A stretch of DNA of 64,000 nt, taken from the NCBI RefSeq assembly GCF_001571325.1, contig NZ_BCTO01000044.1, positions 1 to 64,000 of the forward strand, read 5' to 3'. This DNA is from Delftia tsuruhatensis NBRC 16741. GTDB taxonomy: Bacteria > Pseudomonadota > Gammaproteobacteria > Burkholderiales > Burkholderiaceae_C. The position numbers and the translations under genes were made by a program. Position 1 is the stretch's first letter. Each line of letters begins with the position of its first letter. The notes below the pieces were generated by a model. The model was not told where the DNA came from, searched no databases, and saw nothing but the letters and a program-made list of their open reading frames with translations. This document shows positions 17,330 through 25,823 of the stretch, piece by piece.

Positions 17330-18268
17330 TCAGCGCGCCGAAAGCGCGCGGCTCCAGATGCTGTCTGGTGCAGCACCTCCGTGCAAAGCCAGCATGTCCG
17401 TGAAATGGCGCCGTTCCCCGCCGCGCAACTTGACGATGGGCGCCGCCACCTGCGGCGCCTTCGCCAGGCACAGCTGGGGGTAGAGCAGGTACCACTTCCA
17501 GCGCAGGGCGCGGTGGTAGAAGAAGGCGGTGTCCTCGGCCTTGAACAGCGTGAGCCGGGCATCGGGCAGCCGGCGCATCACCTGCTGGGCCGTCACATGG
17601 ATCAGAAGGTAATTTGGATCGGGGATGCCCTGCAGCACCTCGGCGGCGTCGGGCCGCGACTGCAGGCGCTGCAGGTAGGCCGCAGGGCCCTCCACGATCA
17701 GCGCCTGGTGAAACTCCTTTTGCCATTCCGATACAAAGCGCGAGCCGGCCGGAGCGCAGAATGACCAGCTTTCGATCACGGGGTAGCGCCTGTCCCTGGT
17801 GAAGCCCTCAAGGTAGAAGCCGGCCAGCTCGGCAGCGCCTGCGCCGGCGCCCATCCAGTCCAGCGGCGCGGTCAGCAGCGTGGTGGCATCGAACCAGTAG
17901 CCGCCGTGGTGCGCCACCAGATACAGGCGCAGCCAGTCCGATTGCTTGGTGGGGTGGAGTTCGGCAAACGCCGCGGGAAGGTCGCCGCAGGCCACGTACT
18001 GGCCCAGGCTCTCTGGTGTCACGACGATGACCTGGTGATCCGGGCATTGCCGCCGCCAGCTGTCCACGCACTGCTGGACGAAAGGGTCCAGGCCGGACTG
18101 GTTCCAGTACGTCCAGATCGTCTTCGGGATGTCCGCTGCAAGACCATCGGCTGCCGGGGGCGATGGGGGCAGCTGCAACGGCGCGGGCATGGTGTAATCT
18201 GCGCCGATTTTGGAAGGGGCTGCCCAGCGATGGAGCAGCCTAAATAAGACCGCAGGAATTTTTTTCAT
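17330..18268 (-). CDS. Capsular-polysaccharide-synthesis-type glycosyltransferase
   Basis: The 312-residue protein shows the Caps_synth/GT32-like pattern: IPKTIWTYWNQSGLDPFVQQCVDSW near 47-71, KQSDWLRLYLVAHHGGYWFDATTLLT (metal/sugar-nucleotide site, with DAT in place of DxD), and ESWSFCAPAGSRF. It is a clear paralogue of the gene at 21729-22682. The start at 18268 (MKKIPAVLF) is the last ATG before the conserved body; an upstream ATG at 18358 would intrude into the divergent ligase gene. It probably adds a sugar during surface glycan assembly. The region between the two divergent genes is only 52 bp. Confidence 0.8.
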   Translation of the reverse strand: MKKIPAVLFRLLHRWAAPSKIGADYTMPAPLQLPPSPPAADGLAADIPKTIWTYWNQSGLDPFVQQCVDSWRRQCPDHQVIVVTPESLGQYVACGDLPAAFAELHPTKQSDWLRLYLVAHHGGYWFDATTLLTAPLDWMGAGAGAAELAGFYLEGFTRDRRYPVIESWSFCAPAGSRFVSEWQKEFHQALIVEGPAAYLQRLQSRPDAAEVLQGIPDPNYLLIHVTAQQVMRRLPDARLTLFKAEDTAFFYHRALRWKWYLLYPQLCLAKAPQVAAPIVKLRGGERRHFTDMLALHGGAAPDSIWSRALSAR

Positions 18269-18320
18269 AGCGGATGGAAAGCGGAATGCCCGCATTTTGG
18301 GGCAGAAAGTCGCGGTCTTG

Positions 18321-19589
18321 ATGAGATTTGACAAGTCGAAGCTGCCAGGGCTCCTCACGACCCTGGCCGCTGTTCTGGTGCCCGGACTGGCCTTGTGGCT
18401 GCGTTCGGGCTATTCCTATGGCGCGGGCCTCATGGCCCTGGGCGCCCTGTGTTTTCTGCCCCGCTGGGTCCGGTACAGGCAGTCGCCTGGCACCTGGCTG
18501 CTGGTGGCACTGTTCATGGGCATGGCGGTGATGTGGTACCACCTGTCCGTGCTGGACGGGGGCACCGGGCAGTTCGACCGCCCCGTGAAATTCATCCTGG
18601 GCGCGGTCAGCCTGCTGTTCGCCATGTGCTACCCGCCCACGGCGCGGATCTTCCTGTGGGGCATACCGCTGGGCAGCGCAGGCGCGGGCTTCATGGCCCT
18701 GTGGCAGGTCTGCGTGCTGGGCATGGAGCGGGCCACGGGCTACACCAATGCCATCCAGTGGGGCAACATGGCCTTGCTGCTGGGCTGCTTCTCCTGCATC
18801 TATGCCATGTCCTTCTGGCACCAGCGCTCCCTGCTGTGGCGCCTGCTGGTGCTGGCGGCCGCTGCAATGGGTGCGCTGGCTTCGCTGCTGTCGGGCTCGC
18901 GGGGGGGCTGGCTGGCGCTGCTGCCGATGTTCCTCATGCTGATGGTGCTGGTGCGCATGTACCGCCCGCAGTACTTCGGGCGCCTGTTGCTGGGCTGCGC
19001 TGCAATCGTGGTGGCGCTGGCCACCGTGATGGCCTTCATACCCCGCGTCAGCGAGCGCGTCGACGAGGTCTACCTGGATGTGAGCAACTACCTTCATGCC
19101 GGCAACTCCGACACCTCGCTGGGCACCCGGCTGGAGCAGTACCGGCTGGCCGTGCAGATGATCGGCGAGAAGCCCCTGCTGGGCTGGGGCATGCAGGGCT
19201 ATGTGGACGAGATGCACCGGCGCGTGGACGCGGGTGACTATGGACGCTCCATCCGCGAATACAACTTCATCCACAACGACTTCCTGGACATCTGGGTCAA
19301 GCTCGGCGTGCCGGGCGTGCTGCTGCAGGCGGCACTGTTCATCTCGCTGCTGTGGCTGTTCTGGCCCTCGCGGCGGCGCATGGCGCTGTGGCCTGCGGAC
19401 AGCACCCCCTGGCGCGAGGCCCTGCTGCTGCGTATCCTGGGCAGCCTGATGCCAGCCATGTACCTGGCGTTCGGCATGTCACAGCAATTTTTCGTGCACA
19501 ACAGCGGCATCGTCTTCTTCGTCTTCCTCGTGGTGGCCCTGTGGTCATCGCTGCATGGCCTGGAAAGGGCCAGCGGAGCCGTGCGGTGA
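18321..19589 (+). CDS. O-antigen ligase/polymerase family membrane protein (WaaL-like)
   Basis: The 422-residue polytopic protein has about ten to twelve membrane helices. A large periplasmic loop carries SDTSLGTRLEQYRLAVQMIGEKPLLGWG and IREYNFIHNDFLDIWVKLGVPG, the Wzy_C/WaaL signature including the HND motif. Such proteins join O-antigen to lipid A-core or polymerise repeat units. The ATG at 18321 follows a divergent glycosyltransferase. Its TGA overlaps the GTG start of the next gene by four bases, so translation is coupled. Confidence 0.85.
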   Translation: MRFDKSKLPGLLTTLAAVLVPGLALWLRSGYSYGAGLMALGALCFLPRWVRYRQSPGTWLLVALFMGMAVMWYHLSVLDGGTGQFDRPVKFILGAVSLLFAMCYPPTARIFLWGIPLGSAGAGFMALWQVCVLGMERATGYTNAIQWGNMALLLGCFSCIYAMSFWHQRSLLWRLLVLAAAAMGALASLLSGSRGGWLALLPMFLMLMVLVRMYRPQYFGRLLLGCAAIVVALATVMAFIPRVSERVDEVYLDVSNYLHAGNSDTSLGTRLEQYRLAVQMIGEKPLLGWGMQGYVDEMHRRVDAGDYGRSIREYNFIHNDFLDIWVKLGVPGVLLQAALFISLLWLFWPSRRRMALWPADSTPWREALLLRILGSLMPAMYLAFGMSQQFFVHNSGIVFFVFLVVALWSSLHGLERASGAVR

Positions 19590-20707
19590 CGGAGCGCGCC
19601 ACCACCGCCCGGCCCCGGGTGCTGCACTTCGTGACGGGCGGCTTCTCGGGTGCCACCCAGGTGGCGGTGGATCTGGTGTCGGCGCACCGCGCGTCGGGCC
19701 GCTTCGACGCCCGGCTGGTGCTGCGGCGCAAGCGCAATACCTCCGATGAACGCGTGCAGAAGCTGCGCGACGGCGGCATCGATGTCGACGTGGTGGCCGG
19801 CTGGTCCCATGCCGCCACCGTCTGGCAGCTGCGCCGCATCTGCCTGGACTTCCGGCCGGACATCGTGGTCGCCCATGGGTTCAGCGACCACCTGTGGGGC
19901 CGCTTTGCCGCGCTGTGGGCCGGCGTGCCCTGCCTGGTGCATGTGGAACACAACTCGCGCGAGCGCTACACGCGCTGGCGGCTGGCGCAGGCCCTGTGGC
20001 TGACCGAGCGCACGGCCGCCATCGTCGGCTGCTCCGAAGGCGTGCGCCAGAGCCTGCAGGACCGTGGATTTCCTGCGGCCAAGCTCATGGCCATCAGCAA
20101 CGGCATCCGGCCCGAGCCCTATCTGCAGGAGCCGCCCCCCTTGCTGCAGCGCCGCCCGGACATCGTCATGGCCGCGCGCTTTGCGCGGCAAAAGGACCAT
20201 GCCACCTTGCTGCGCGCGCTGGCCGTGCTGCGCCAGCGCGGCCTCAAGCCCACGCTGACCCTGGCCGGCGGCGGCAAGGCGCGCGCCCAGCAGGCGGCGC
20301 AGCGGCTCAGCGCCGAACTGGGCCTGCAGGACCAGGTGCAATTCATCGGCATGTGCAACGACGTGCCCGGCCTGCTGCGCGCGCACCGCGTCTGCGTGCT
20401 GTCCACGCACTACGAAGGCATGCCCCTGTCCCTGCTGGAAGGCATGGCGGCGGGCTGCGTGGTGGTGGGCAGCCGCGTGGTGGGCGTGCAGGAAGTGGTG
20501 CGGCCCGGCGACAACGGCCTGCTGGCCGCGCACGCCGACCCTGAATCGCTGGCCGACGCCCTGCAGCAGGCGCTGCAGGATGACGAGGCCGCCGTGCGCA
20601 TGGCCGCCACCGCGCGGCAGGAAGCCCTGTCGCACTACAGCCTGCAGCGCATGACCGGCCAGTACGAAGACCTGTTCGCCCGCCTGCTGCAGGGGGAGCG
20701 TCCGTGA
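19586..20707 (+). CDS. Glycosyltransferase family 4
   Basis: The 373-residue protein has two Rossmann-type halves. The N-terminal part reads RVLHFVTGGFSGATQVAVDLV. The C-terminal part has the GT4 signatures VMAARFARQKDHATLLRAL, FIGMCNDVPGLLRA, the nucleotide-sugar-binding STHYEGMPLSLLEGMAAG, and GVQEVVRPGDNGLL. The GTG start at 19586 overlaps the ligase stop (GTGA), and its own end overlaps the next GTG in the same way. It is a retaining transferase of core or O-antigen assembly; the sugar is not predictable. Confidence 0.9.
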   Translation: MTERATTARPRVLHFVTGGFSGATQVAVDLVSAHRASGRFDARLVLRRKRNTSDERVQKLRDGGIDVDVVAGWSHAATVWQLRRICLDFRPDIVVAHGFSDHLWGRFAALWAGVPCLVHVEHNSRERYTRWRLAQALWLTERTAAIVGCSEGVRQSLQDRGFPAAKLMAISNGIRPEPYLQEPPPLLQRRPDIVMAARFARQKDHATLLRALAVLRQRGLKPTLTLAGGGKARAQQAAQRLSAELGLQDQVQFIGMCNDVPGLLRAHRVCVLSTHYEGMPLSLLEGMAAGCVVVGSRVVGVQEVVRPGDNGLLAAHADPESLADALQQALQDDEAAVRMAATARQEALSHYSLQRMTGQYEDLFARLLQGERP

Positions 20708-21732
20708 CCTGGCTCAGCATCCTGGTGCCCGTCTATAACGTGGTGCCCTACTTGGAGGAATGCCTGCAGTCCGTCATGGACCAGGCCGATGCCGGCGTGC
20801 AGGTGCTGGTGCTGGATGACTGCTCCACCGATGGCTCCTGGGCCCTGATGCAGCAGCTGGACCAGCGCTGGCCCGGCCGCCTGCAGCTCATGCAGCACGA
20901 GCGCAACGCCGGCCTGAGCGCGGCACGCAACACCATGATCGAGGCGGCCACGGGCGACTACCTGTGGTTTTTGGACTCCGACGACAAGCTGCTACCCGGC
21001 GCGATTGCCGGGCTGTCGGCCATCGTGAAACAACATGCGCCCGATGCCGTGCTCTGCGACTTCTCCGTCTGGCGCGAGGCCCCGCGCCTCAAGCACCGCC
21101 TGCGCGGCGAGGCGCACCGGCACAGCTTCCAGGGTCCTACGCTGCAGCGCTCGCAGGACCGGGGCGCCCTGCTGGCCGGCCTGCTGCGCACGGGCCAGCT
21201 GCATGCCTGGTCCAAGATCTCGCGCCGCAGCCTGTGGGATGCCGGCCTGCGCTTTCCTGCAGGCCGCTATTTCGAAGACATGATGACCATGCCGCAGATG
21301 GCGCTGCGCTGCAGCAGCTTCTACTACCACCCCCAGCCCTGGGTGGCCTACCGGCAGCGTGCCAACTCCATCCTTGCGTCCATGACGCCTGCCAAGGCCG
21401 CAGACCAGTCCGCCGCCCTGTGGCCGCTGGCGCAGGCCGTGCAAGCCCTGGAGGATGATGCGCTGCGCAACGACGGGCGCCTGCACTTCGCCTGGGCGCA
21501 CCAGGCTGCGCGCAACCTCATCGGCGCCCTGCGCTTTCTCGACCGGCAGCGGGACATGCCGCCTGCGCAGCGGCAGGCACTGGCGCAGCAGTTCCTGGCG
21601 GACTTCGGCCGCATCTCCCCGCTGTCCCTGCCGGCCCTGCGCCAGGCCTATGTGCGCAGGGGCTGGGTGCTGCGCGCCTGGAAGCTGCGCCGCTGGGAGC
21701 AGTGGGCACGCCAGCAAGGAGCCCCTGCATGA
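20704..21732 (+). CDS. Glycosyltransferase family 2
   Basis: The 342-residue protein begins WLSILVPVYNVVPYLEECLQSV and has DDCSTDGSW near 40, ERNAGLSAARNTMI near 70 and the DxD-type LWFLDSDDKLLPGA near 90. These are GT-A family 2 features. A helical C-terminal half has no clear motif. GTG at 20704 is the start by 4-nt overlap with the upstream gene; the stop overlaps the next ATG (ATGA). It is an inverting transferase in the same surface-glycan operon. Confidence 0.9.
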   Translation: MTWLSILVPVYNVVPYLEECLQSVMDQADAGVQVLVLDDCSTDGSWALMQQLDQRWPGRLQLMQHERNAGLSAARNTMIEAATGDYLWFLDSDDKLLPGAIAGLSAIVKQHAPDAVLCDFSVWREAPRLKHRLRGEAHRHSFQGPTLQRSQDRGALLAGLLRTGQLHAWSKISRRSLWDAGLRFPAGRYFEDMMTMPQMALRCSSFYYHPQPWVAYRQRANSILASMTPAKAADQSAALWPLAQAVQALEDDALRNDGRLHFAWAHQAARNLIGALRFLDRQRDMPPAQRQALAQQFLADFGRISPLSLPALRQAYVRRGWVLRAWKLRRWEQWARQQGAPA

Positions 21733-22682
21733 GCGCCCTGAAACTGAAAACCCGGGGCGAGCTGTGGCTGGCGGCCGGCATGCGCCGCTTCTACGCCACC
21801 TTCGCACGCCGCCTGGAGCAGGGCCCCGCGCCTGACTTCCGCAGCCACGACATCGGGCCTGCGGCGCCCGTGCCCGTCTCCACGCCCATACCCCGCATCA
21901 TCTGGGCCTATTGGAACGGCGACTCGGTGCCGCTGCTCATACAGCGCTGCTTTGACAACTGGGCCCGCCTGAACCCCGGCTACAGCCTGCGCATCCTCAA
22001 CGACGCGCAACTGCCGCAATACGTGCCGCAACTGCCCGGCAACCTGCAGCAGCTGCCCGTGGCCAAGCGCTCGGACTGGCTGCGGCTGGAATTGCTGCAC
22101 CGCCATGGCGGCATCTGGCTGGACGCCAGCACCATCCTCACCGAGCCGCTGGACTGGCTGCTGGAGCAGCAGCAGCGCAGCGGCGCCGACCTCGTCGCCT
22201 ACTACCTGGAGCGCTACACCCGCGACCCGCAGGTGCCCGTGGTCGAGAACTGGCTCATGGCCGCGCCCCCGGGCAGCGCCTTCATCGCGGCCCTGCACAA
22301 GGAATACGTGGAGCAGGTCCTGCCGCAGACGGGCGAGGCCTATATCGCCCAGCTCCAGCAGGCCGGCGATTACGAACAACTGCGCCAGGGCATCGACATG
22401 CCCGCCTACCTGAGCATGCACCTGGCCATGCAGCGCGTGCTGCGCGCCGGTGGCAGCTACCGGCTGCGGCTGGCCAAGGCCGAGGACGGACCCTTCTTCC
22501 TGCACGTGCAGGGTAACTGGGGCCGCACCCCGCTCAAGATCCGCCTGATGTTCTCGCGCGCCGAACAGGCGCCCGTGCCGCTGATCAAGCTGCGCGCCCC
22601 CGACCGCAAGAAGCTGGACTTCTATCTGGAGCGCGGCCTCTACGTGCCCGGCAGCATCGCCGACCGCTACCTGCGGGGCTGA
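21729..22682 (+). CDS. Capsular-polysaccharide-synthesis-type glycosyltransferase
   Basis: The 317-residue protein is paralogous to the minus-strand gene at the other end of the cluster: IPRIIWAYWNGDSVPLLIQRCFDNW, KRSDWLRLELLHRHGGIWLDAST, and ENWLMAAPPGSAF. The C-terminus has LIKLRAPDRKKLDFYLERG. The ATG at 21729 overlaps the preceding stop by four bases. It is the last gene of the four-gene coupled operon. That the two paralogues flank the cluster suggests duplication followed by division of acceptor or donor choice, which is inference. Confidence 0.85.
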   Translation: MSALKLKTRGELWLAAGMRRFYATFARRLEQGPAPDFRSHDIGPAAPVPVSTPIPRIIWAYWNGDSVPLLIQRCFDNWARLNPGYSLRILNDAQLPQYVPQLPGNLQQLPVAKRSDWLRLELLHRHGGIWLDASTILTEPLDWLLEQQQRSGADLVAYYLERYTRDPQVPVVENWLMAAPPGSAFIAALHKEYVEQVLPQTGEAYIAQLQQAGDYEQLRQGIDMPAYLSMHLAMQRVLRAGGSYRLRLAKAEDGPFFLHVQGNWGRTPLKIRLMFSRAEQAPVPLIKLRAPDRKKLDFYLERGLYVPGSIADRYLRG

Positions 22683-22704
22683 GCGGCGAGCGCGGACTGG
22701 GCCA

Positions 22705-23124
22705 TCAGCCCATTGCCGTCTCATGCAGGTAGTGCCACAGCACCCCTTGGCCCGCACGTTTGAGGATCACGACTGATCGGCGCGAGGTCTCCACGCCGTC
22801 CAGGCGATGGGTTTCCAGATAGCGCATGGCCAGGCCGGCCGTGTCCCGCCATACGGGCTGCATGTCGCAGACGCATATCTCCAGCCCTGGCCGCTGGCCG
22901 GCCGCGCGCCGGAACATCTGTTCCACATCGTCCAGGCCGACGAGCCTGCCCATGGTGGTCACCATGCTGAACTCCGGGCTGAACTGCGGCATCAGCGCCT
23001 GCAGCGCCTCCTGTGCACCCGCTGGTTGGGTGAAGACGGTGTGGATCAGCTCATGCACCTGGTGGATGCTGCGTTCGGCGATGCCGATGTCAATGTCACG
23101 GTCGATGGGCTTGTTGTCTTGCAT
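22705..23124 (-). CDS. NTF2-like (SnoaL/DUF4440-type) protein
   Basis: The 139-residue protein reads as a single cone-shaped NTF2-like domain: helix IAERSIHQVHELIHTVF, middle FSPEFSMVTTMGRLVGLDDVEQMFRRAAG, and strands ETSRRSVVILKRAGQGVLWHYLHET. No catalytic residues can be named. The ATG at 23124 follows GAGGACC. The first 29 nt overlap the end of the MFS pump gene, so the two are translationally linked. It may modify or bind the compound the pump handles, which is inference. Confidence 0.75.
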   Translation of the reverse strand: MQDNKPIDRDIDIGIAERSIHQVHELIHTVFTQPAGAQEALQALMPQFSPEFSMVTTMGRLVGLDDVEQMFRRAAGQRPGLEICVCDMQPVWRDTAGLAMRYLETHRLDGVETSRRSVVILKRAGQGVLWHYLHETAMG

Positions 23125-24484
23125 GGTGGTCCTCGGGGGTGTGCAGCGATCGCAGGTGCAGCAGGGGCACAAGCCCTGCCAGCGACGCGATCAGAAACGT
23201 CATGTGATAGGCCCGGCCTGCGTCCAGGCGGGTGGCGAGCATGTTGAAAACCATCAGGAAGAACGCGGCGCCCACGCTGAAGGCCATCTGCCGGTTGATG
23301 TTCCAGATCACGCTGGCCTGCTGCGTCTGCCGGCCATCGAAGTCCAGCAGCGCCGTCGTCTGCGCGGTATTGGCACCCAGGCCGCCGCCCAGGCCCATCA
23401 GCCCGTAGGCGGCCACCAGCAGCCAGGTGTCGGCAGGGGCCGCCACGGCGGCCAGCGCCGCAATGCCCAGGCTGTGCAGCACCATGCTGGCGATGAACAA
23501 GGGCCGTGCGCCCGCGCGGTTGTACAGCCGGCCGCCCACCAGCATGGACACCAGGGCGCCGCCTGCGTAGACCATCATGAATCGGCCTGTGGCCTGCGCG
23601 CTCAGGTGCAGCATGTCCTGCAGGTAGAAGATGTTGAGCAGGTTCACGCCCGTGAACACGCCGGGAATGGCGTGGTAGACGGCCACCGACATGCGCAGGC
23701 GCGGGCTTTTGAGCAGTTGCAGTTCCACAATGGGGTGGGCCGTCTTGCGGGCATGGATGGCATACAGCACCGTGAAGGCCAGGCCCGCCGCCATGCCCAG
23801 CCAGGCCAGCGCCAGGCCCTGGCCCGAGCCTTGGCCTGCGCCATAGAGCGACATGCCCAGCAGCCAGGCGGCCAGCGCGGCGCTGACCAGCACCAGGCCC
23901 CTGAGGTCGGGCCGCTGCCGGGCCGTGGCCGGTGCATCGCGCACCCACAGCCAGGCCAGGCCTGCGGCGGCCAGGGCCAGCGCAATATTGGAATGGAACA
24001 CCCAGCGCCAGGAGCCGTGGTCCACGATCATCCCGCCCAGCCAGGGCGAGAGGGCCGGTGCGATCAGCGCCACGGCCATGACCAGCGTGGAGACACGCGC
24101 GCGCTCCGGTCCCTGGAACCGGTTGAAGGCCAGGGCCTGGCCCACGGGAATCACCAGGCCGCCCGCCATGCCCTGGATGAATCGCCAGCCCACCAGCTGG
24201 CCGAAGCTGCCCGCCTCGCCGCAGGCCCAGGCGGCCAGGGCGAAGGCCAGCATGGAGCCCGCCATCAGCCCGCGCGCGCCCCAGCGGTCGGCCAGCCAGG
24301 GGGCGAGGGGAATGGCCAGCGTCAATCCCAGCATGTAGGCATTGGCCACCCAGGCCCCGGCCGAGATGCCCACATGGAACTCGGCCGCAATCGTGGGCAG
24401 CGCGACGGCGGGCATGAAGATGTTGATGCAGTCGACGAAGAAACCCATCAGGAAAACGGTGGCCAGGCGGTATCGGTATGTCAT
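23096..24484 (-). CDS. MFS multidrug-type transporter
   Basis: The 462-residue protein has about fourteen hydrophobic segments. Motifs fit the DHA2/EmrB-QacA branch: FFVDCINIFMPAVALPTIAAEF in helix 1, LAPWLADRWGARGLM in loop 2-3, GWRFIQGMAGGLVIPVGQAL, and APALSPWLGGMIVDHGSWRWVF (motif C region). It probably exports a toxic or signalling compound. It overlaps the NTF2-like gene and is divergent from a LysR regulator at 24574, its likely controller. Confidence 0.88.
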   Translation of the reverse strand: MTYRYRLATVFLMGFFVDCINIFMPAVALPTIAAEFHVGISAGAWVANAYMLGLTLAIPLAPWLADRWGARGLMAGSMLAFALAAWACGEAGSFGQLVGWRFIQGMAGGLVIPVGQALAFNRFQGPERARVSTLVMAVALIAPALSPWLGGMIVDHGSWRWVFHSNIALALAAAGLAWLWVRDAPATARQRPDLRGLVLVSAALAAWLLGMSLYGAGQGSGQGLALAWLGMAAGLAFTVLYAIHARKTAHPIVELQLLKSPRLRMSVAVYHAIPGVFTGVNLLNIFYLQDMLHLSAQATGRFMMVYAGGALVSMLVGGRLYNRAGARPLFIASMVLHSLGIAALAAVAAPADTWLLVAAYGLMGLGGGLGANTAQTTALLDFDGRQTQQASVIWNINRQMAFSVGAAFFLMVFNMLATRLDAGRAYHMTFLIASLAGLVPLLHLRSLHTPEDHHARQQAHRP

Positions 24485-24573
24485 CTTGCGCTTTCTGGAG
24501 GGGCAAGACTAAAGAGCGCGGGCGGCCACGTCGATGGGGCTATGCTGGACTCTTTGTTTGACTGGATTGAACA

Positions 24574-25485
24574 ATGACCCCCACAAGCACGGCCATGCAC
24601 ACGCTGCTGCACCGCGCGCAGACGTTTCTGGCCGTGGTGGATTTCGGCTCGTACACCAGGGCGGCGGACTTCCTGGGCATCAGCAAGGCCATGGCCAGCC
24701 TGCACGTGAAATCGCTGGAAGAGGCGCTGTCGGTGGCCCTGCTGGTGCGCAACACCCGCAGCATCGCCCTGACGGAAACCGGGCGGGAGTTCTACGACGA
24801 GTTCAAGGGCATCGTCCGCGACGTGGGCAGCGCCTTCGACAACGCCATGCACAGCGGCAACCGCATCGCGGGCCGGCTGCGCATCAGCACCACCAGCGAA
24901 TACGGGGAGAAGTACATTCTTCCGCTGATCCCGGCCTTCCTGGAGCGCTACCCGGGCATCTCGGTGGCCTATGACGTCAACTCTTCACTGAGCGACCTGG
25001 TGGCCGAAAAGCTGGACCTGGTCGTGCGCCTGGGCCACCTGGCGGACTCCAGCTTCAAAAGCCGCAGGCTGGCCGGCTACGACATCGTGCTGGTGGCCTC
25101 GGCCGCCTTCCTGCGCAGCCATCCCGTGCGCAGGCCCGAAGACCTGGCAGACCTGCCCTGGATTGCCAACAGCAACCTCGCCCATCCCACGGCCTGGACG
25201 CTGCGCACTGCCGGCGGCCAGGGCGTGGACGTGGTGGGCCGGGCGGCCCACCAATCCAACTCCTCCACCGCCATCCGCGCCCTGGCCCGGTCCTCGCTGG
25301 GTGTGGCGGTGCTGCCTGCGTGGTTTGTGGAGGACGACCTGGCCGGCGGCGTGCTGCAGCGCGTGCTGCCGGACCACGCCCTGCCGCCCCAGCCCATCAG
25401 CGTGGTCTTTCCCGACAGCAGCCACCTGCCGCGCAAGACCCGCGTGTTCATCGACTTTCTGTGCGAGCACCTGGGCCGGGATTGA
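24574..25485 (+). CDS. LysR-family transcriptional regulator
   Basis: The 303-residue protein has an N-terminal winged helix (FLAVVDFGSYTRAADFLGISKAMASLHVKSLEE, then NTRSIALTETGREFY). A periplasmic-binding-like effector domain follows from about 95 (GRLRISTTSEYGEKYILPLIPAFLERYPGI). The helix-turn-helix has Lys-Ala-Met where Ser-Ala-Val is common. It is divergent from the MFS pump, with an 89-bp gap, the usual LysR arrangement. The gap contains ATTG-AA-CAAT at the LysR start, but no clear T-N11-A box that I would defend. Confidence 0.92.
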   Translation: MTPTSTAMHTLLHRAQTFLAVVDFGSYTRAADFLGISKAMASLHVKSLEEALSVALLVRNTRSIALTETGREFYDEFKGIVRDVGSAFDNAMHSGNRIAGRLRISTTSEYGEKYILPLIPAFLERYPGISVAYDVNSSLSDLVAEKLDLVVRLGHLADSSFKSRRLAGYDIVLVASAAFLRSHPVRRPEDLADLPWIANSNLAHPTAWTLRTAGGQGVDVVGRAAHQSNSSTAIRALARSSLGVAVLPAWFVEDDLAGGVLQRVLPDHALPPQPISVVFPDSSHLPRKTRVFIDFLCEHLGRD

Positions 25486-25543
25486 GGGCTCGGCTGGCCG
25501 GCCGGCCCTGGCCCCGTTAAACTGCCCGCAAGCCGAAAGGCCC

Positions 25544-25605
25544 GGTGCGTAGAAACACCTTTGAACCAGCGTGCAGCCCCCACCGTAAAGCGGGGCTTTG
25601 TCATA
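25544..25605 (+). ncRNA. Probable C4-like phage antisense RNA
   Basis: Segments TAGAAACA (25550-25557), GAACCAG (25563-25569) and AGCCCCCACC (25575-25584) are perfectly complementary, in antiparallel order, to TGTTTCTA (25695-25702), CTGGTTC (25686-25692) and GGTGGGGGCT (25654-25663), which bracket the start of the next small ORF. The first lies mostly in a GGTG-N8-CACC hairpin loop; the last begins a stem AGCCCC/GGGGCT followed by TTTG. This matches the C4 antisense RNAs of P1/P4-type phages, which sit upstream in the same transcript and silence the icd/ant genes. The pairing is seen directly; the family call is from memory of the architecture. Ends are approximate. Confidence 0.6.
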
Positions 25606-25681
25606 CCCAATTTCAGGATGTGCGCTTGCGCACGTCCGCAAGTTATGGGGTGTGGTGGGGGCTACCCGTAAGGATGTCCGC

Positions 25682-25819
25682 ATGGCTGGTTCCATGTTTC
25701 TAACCGCCACACTCCACCCGTTGTGCGTAGAAACGCAGCGCGTGGTTCTTCAGTCTCAACCAGGAGCTGCAGCCATGAACGTATTCACCTTGTCCGGCCT
25801 TTTCCGACAGGAGGGCTGA
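25682..25819 (+). CDS. Small Icd-like phage-remnant ORF
   Basis: From the ATG at 25682 the product is 45 residues: MAGSMFLTATLHP, then VETQRVVLQSQPGAAAMNVF, ending LFRQEG. The frame is open from a TTG at 25598 (73 residues), including SGCALAHVRKLWGVVGATRKD. The segment around MAGSMF and the QPGAAAMNVFTLSG end resemble small ORFs labelled Icd-like host cell-division inhibitors next to C4 RNAs in P4-type elements. The start region is exactly what the upstream antisense segments pair with. Its stop is 4 nt before the next ATG, and the ribosome site of that gene lies inside this ORF. Confidence 0.5.
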   Translation: MAGSMFLTATLHPLCVETQRVVLQSQPGAAAMNVFTLSGLFRQEG

Positions 25820-25823
25820 CCCC

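Noticed and set aside
24485-24573. A defined LysR operator between the MFS pump and LysR genes
   Set aside because: Only ATTG-AA-CAAT and a loose GTT-N11-AAC can be found; neither is a convincing T-N11-A box with dyad symmetry.
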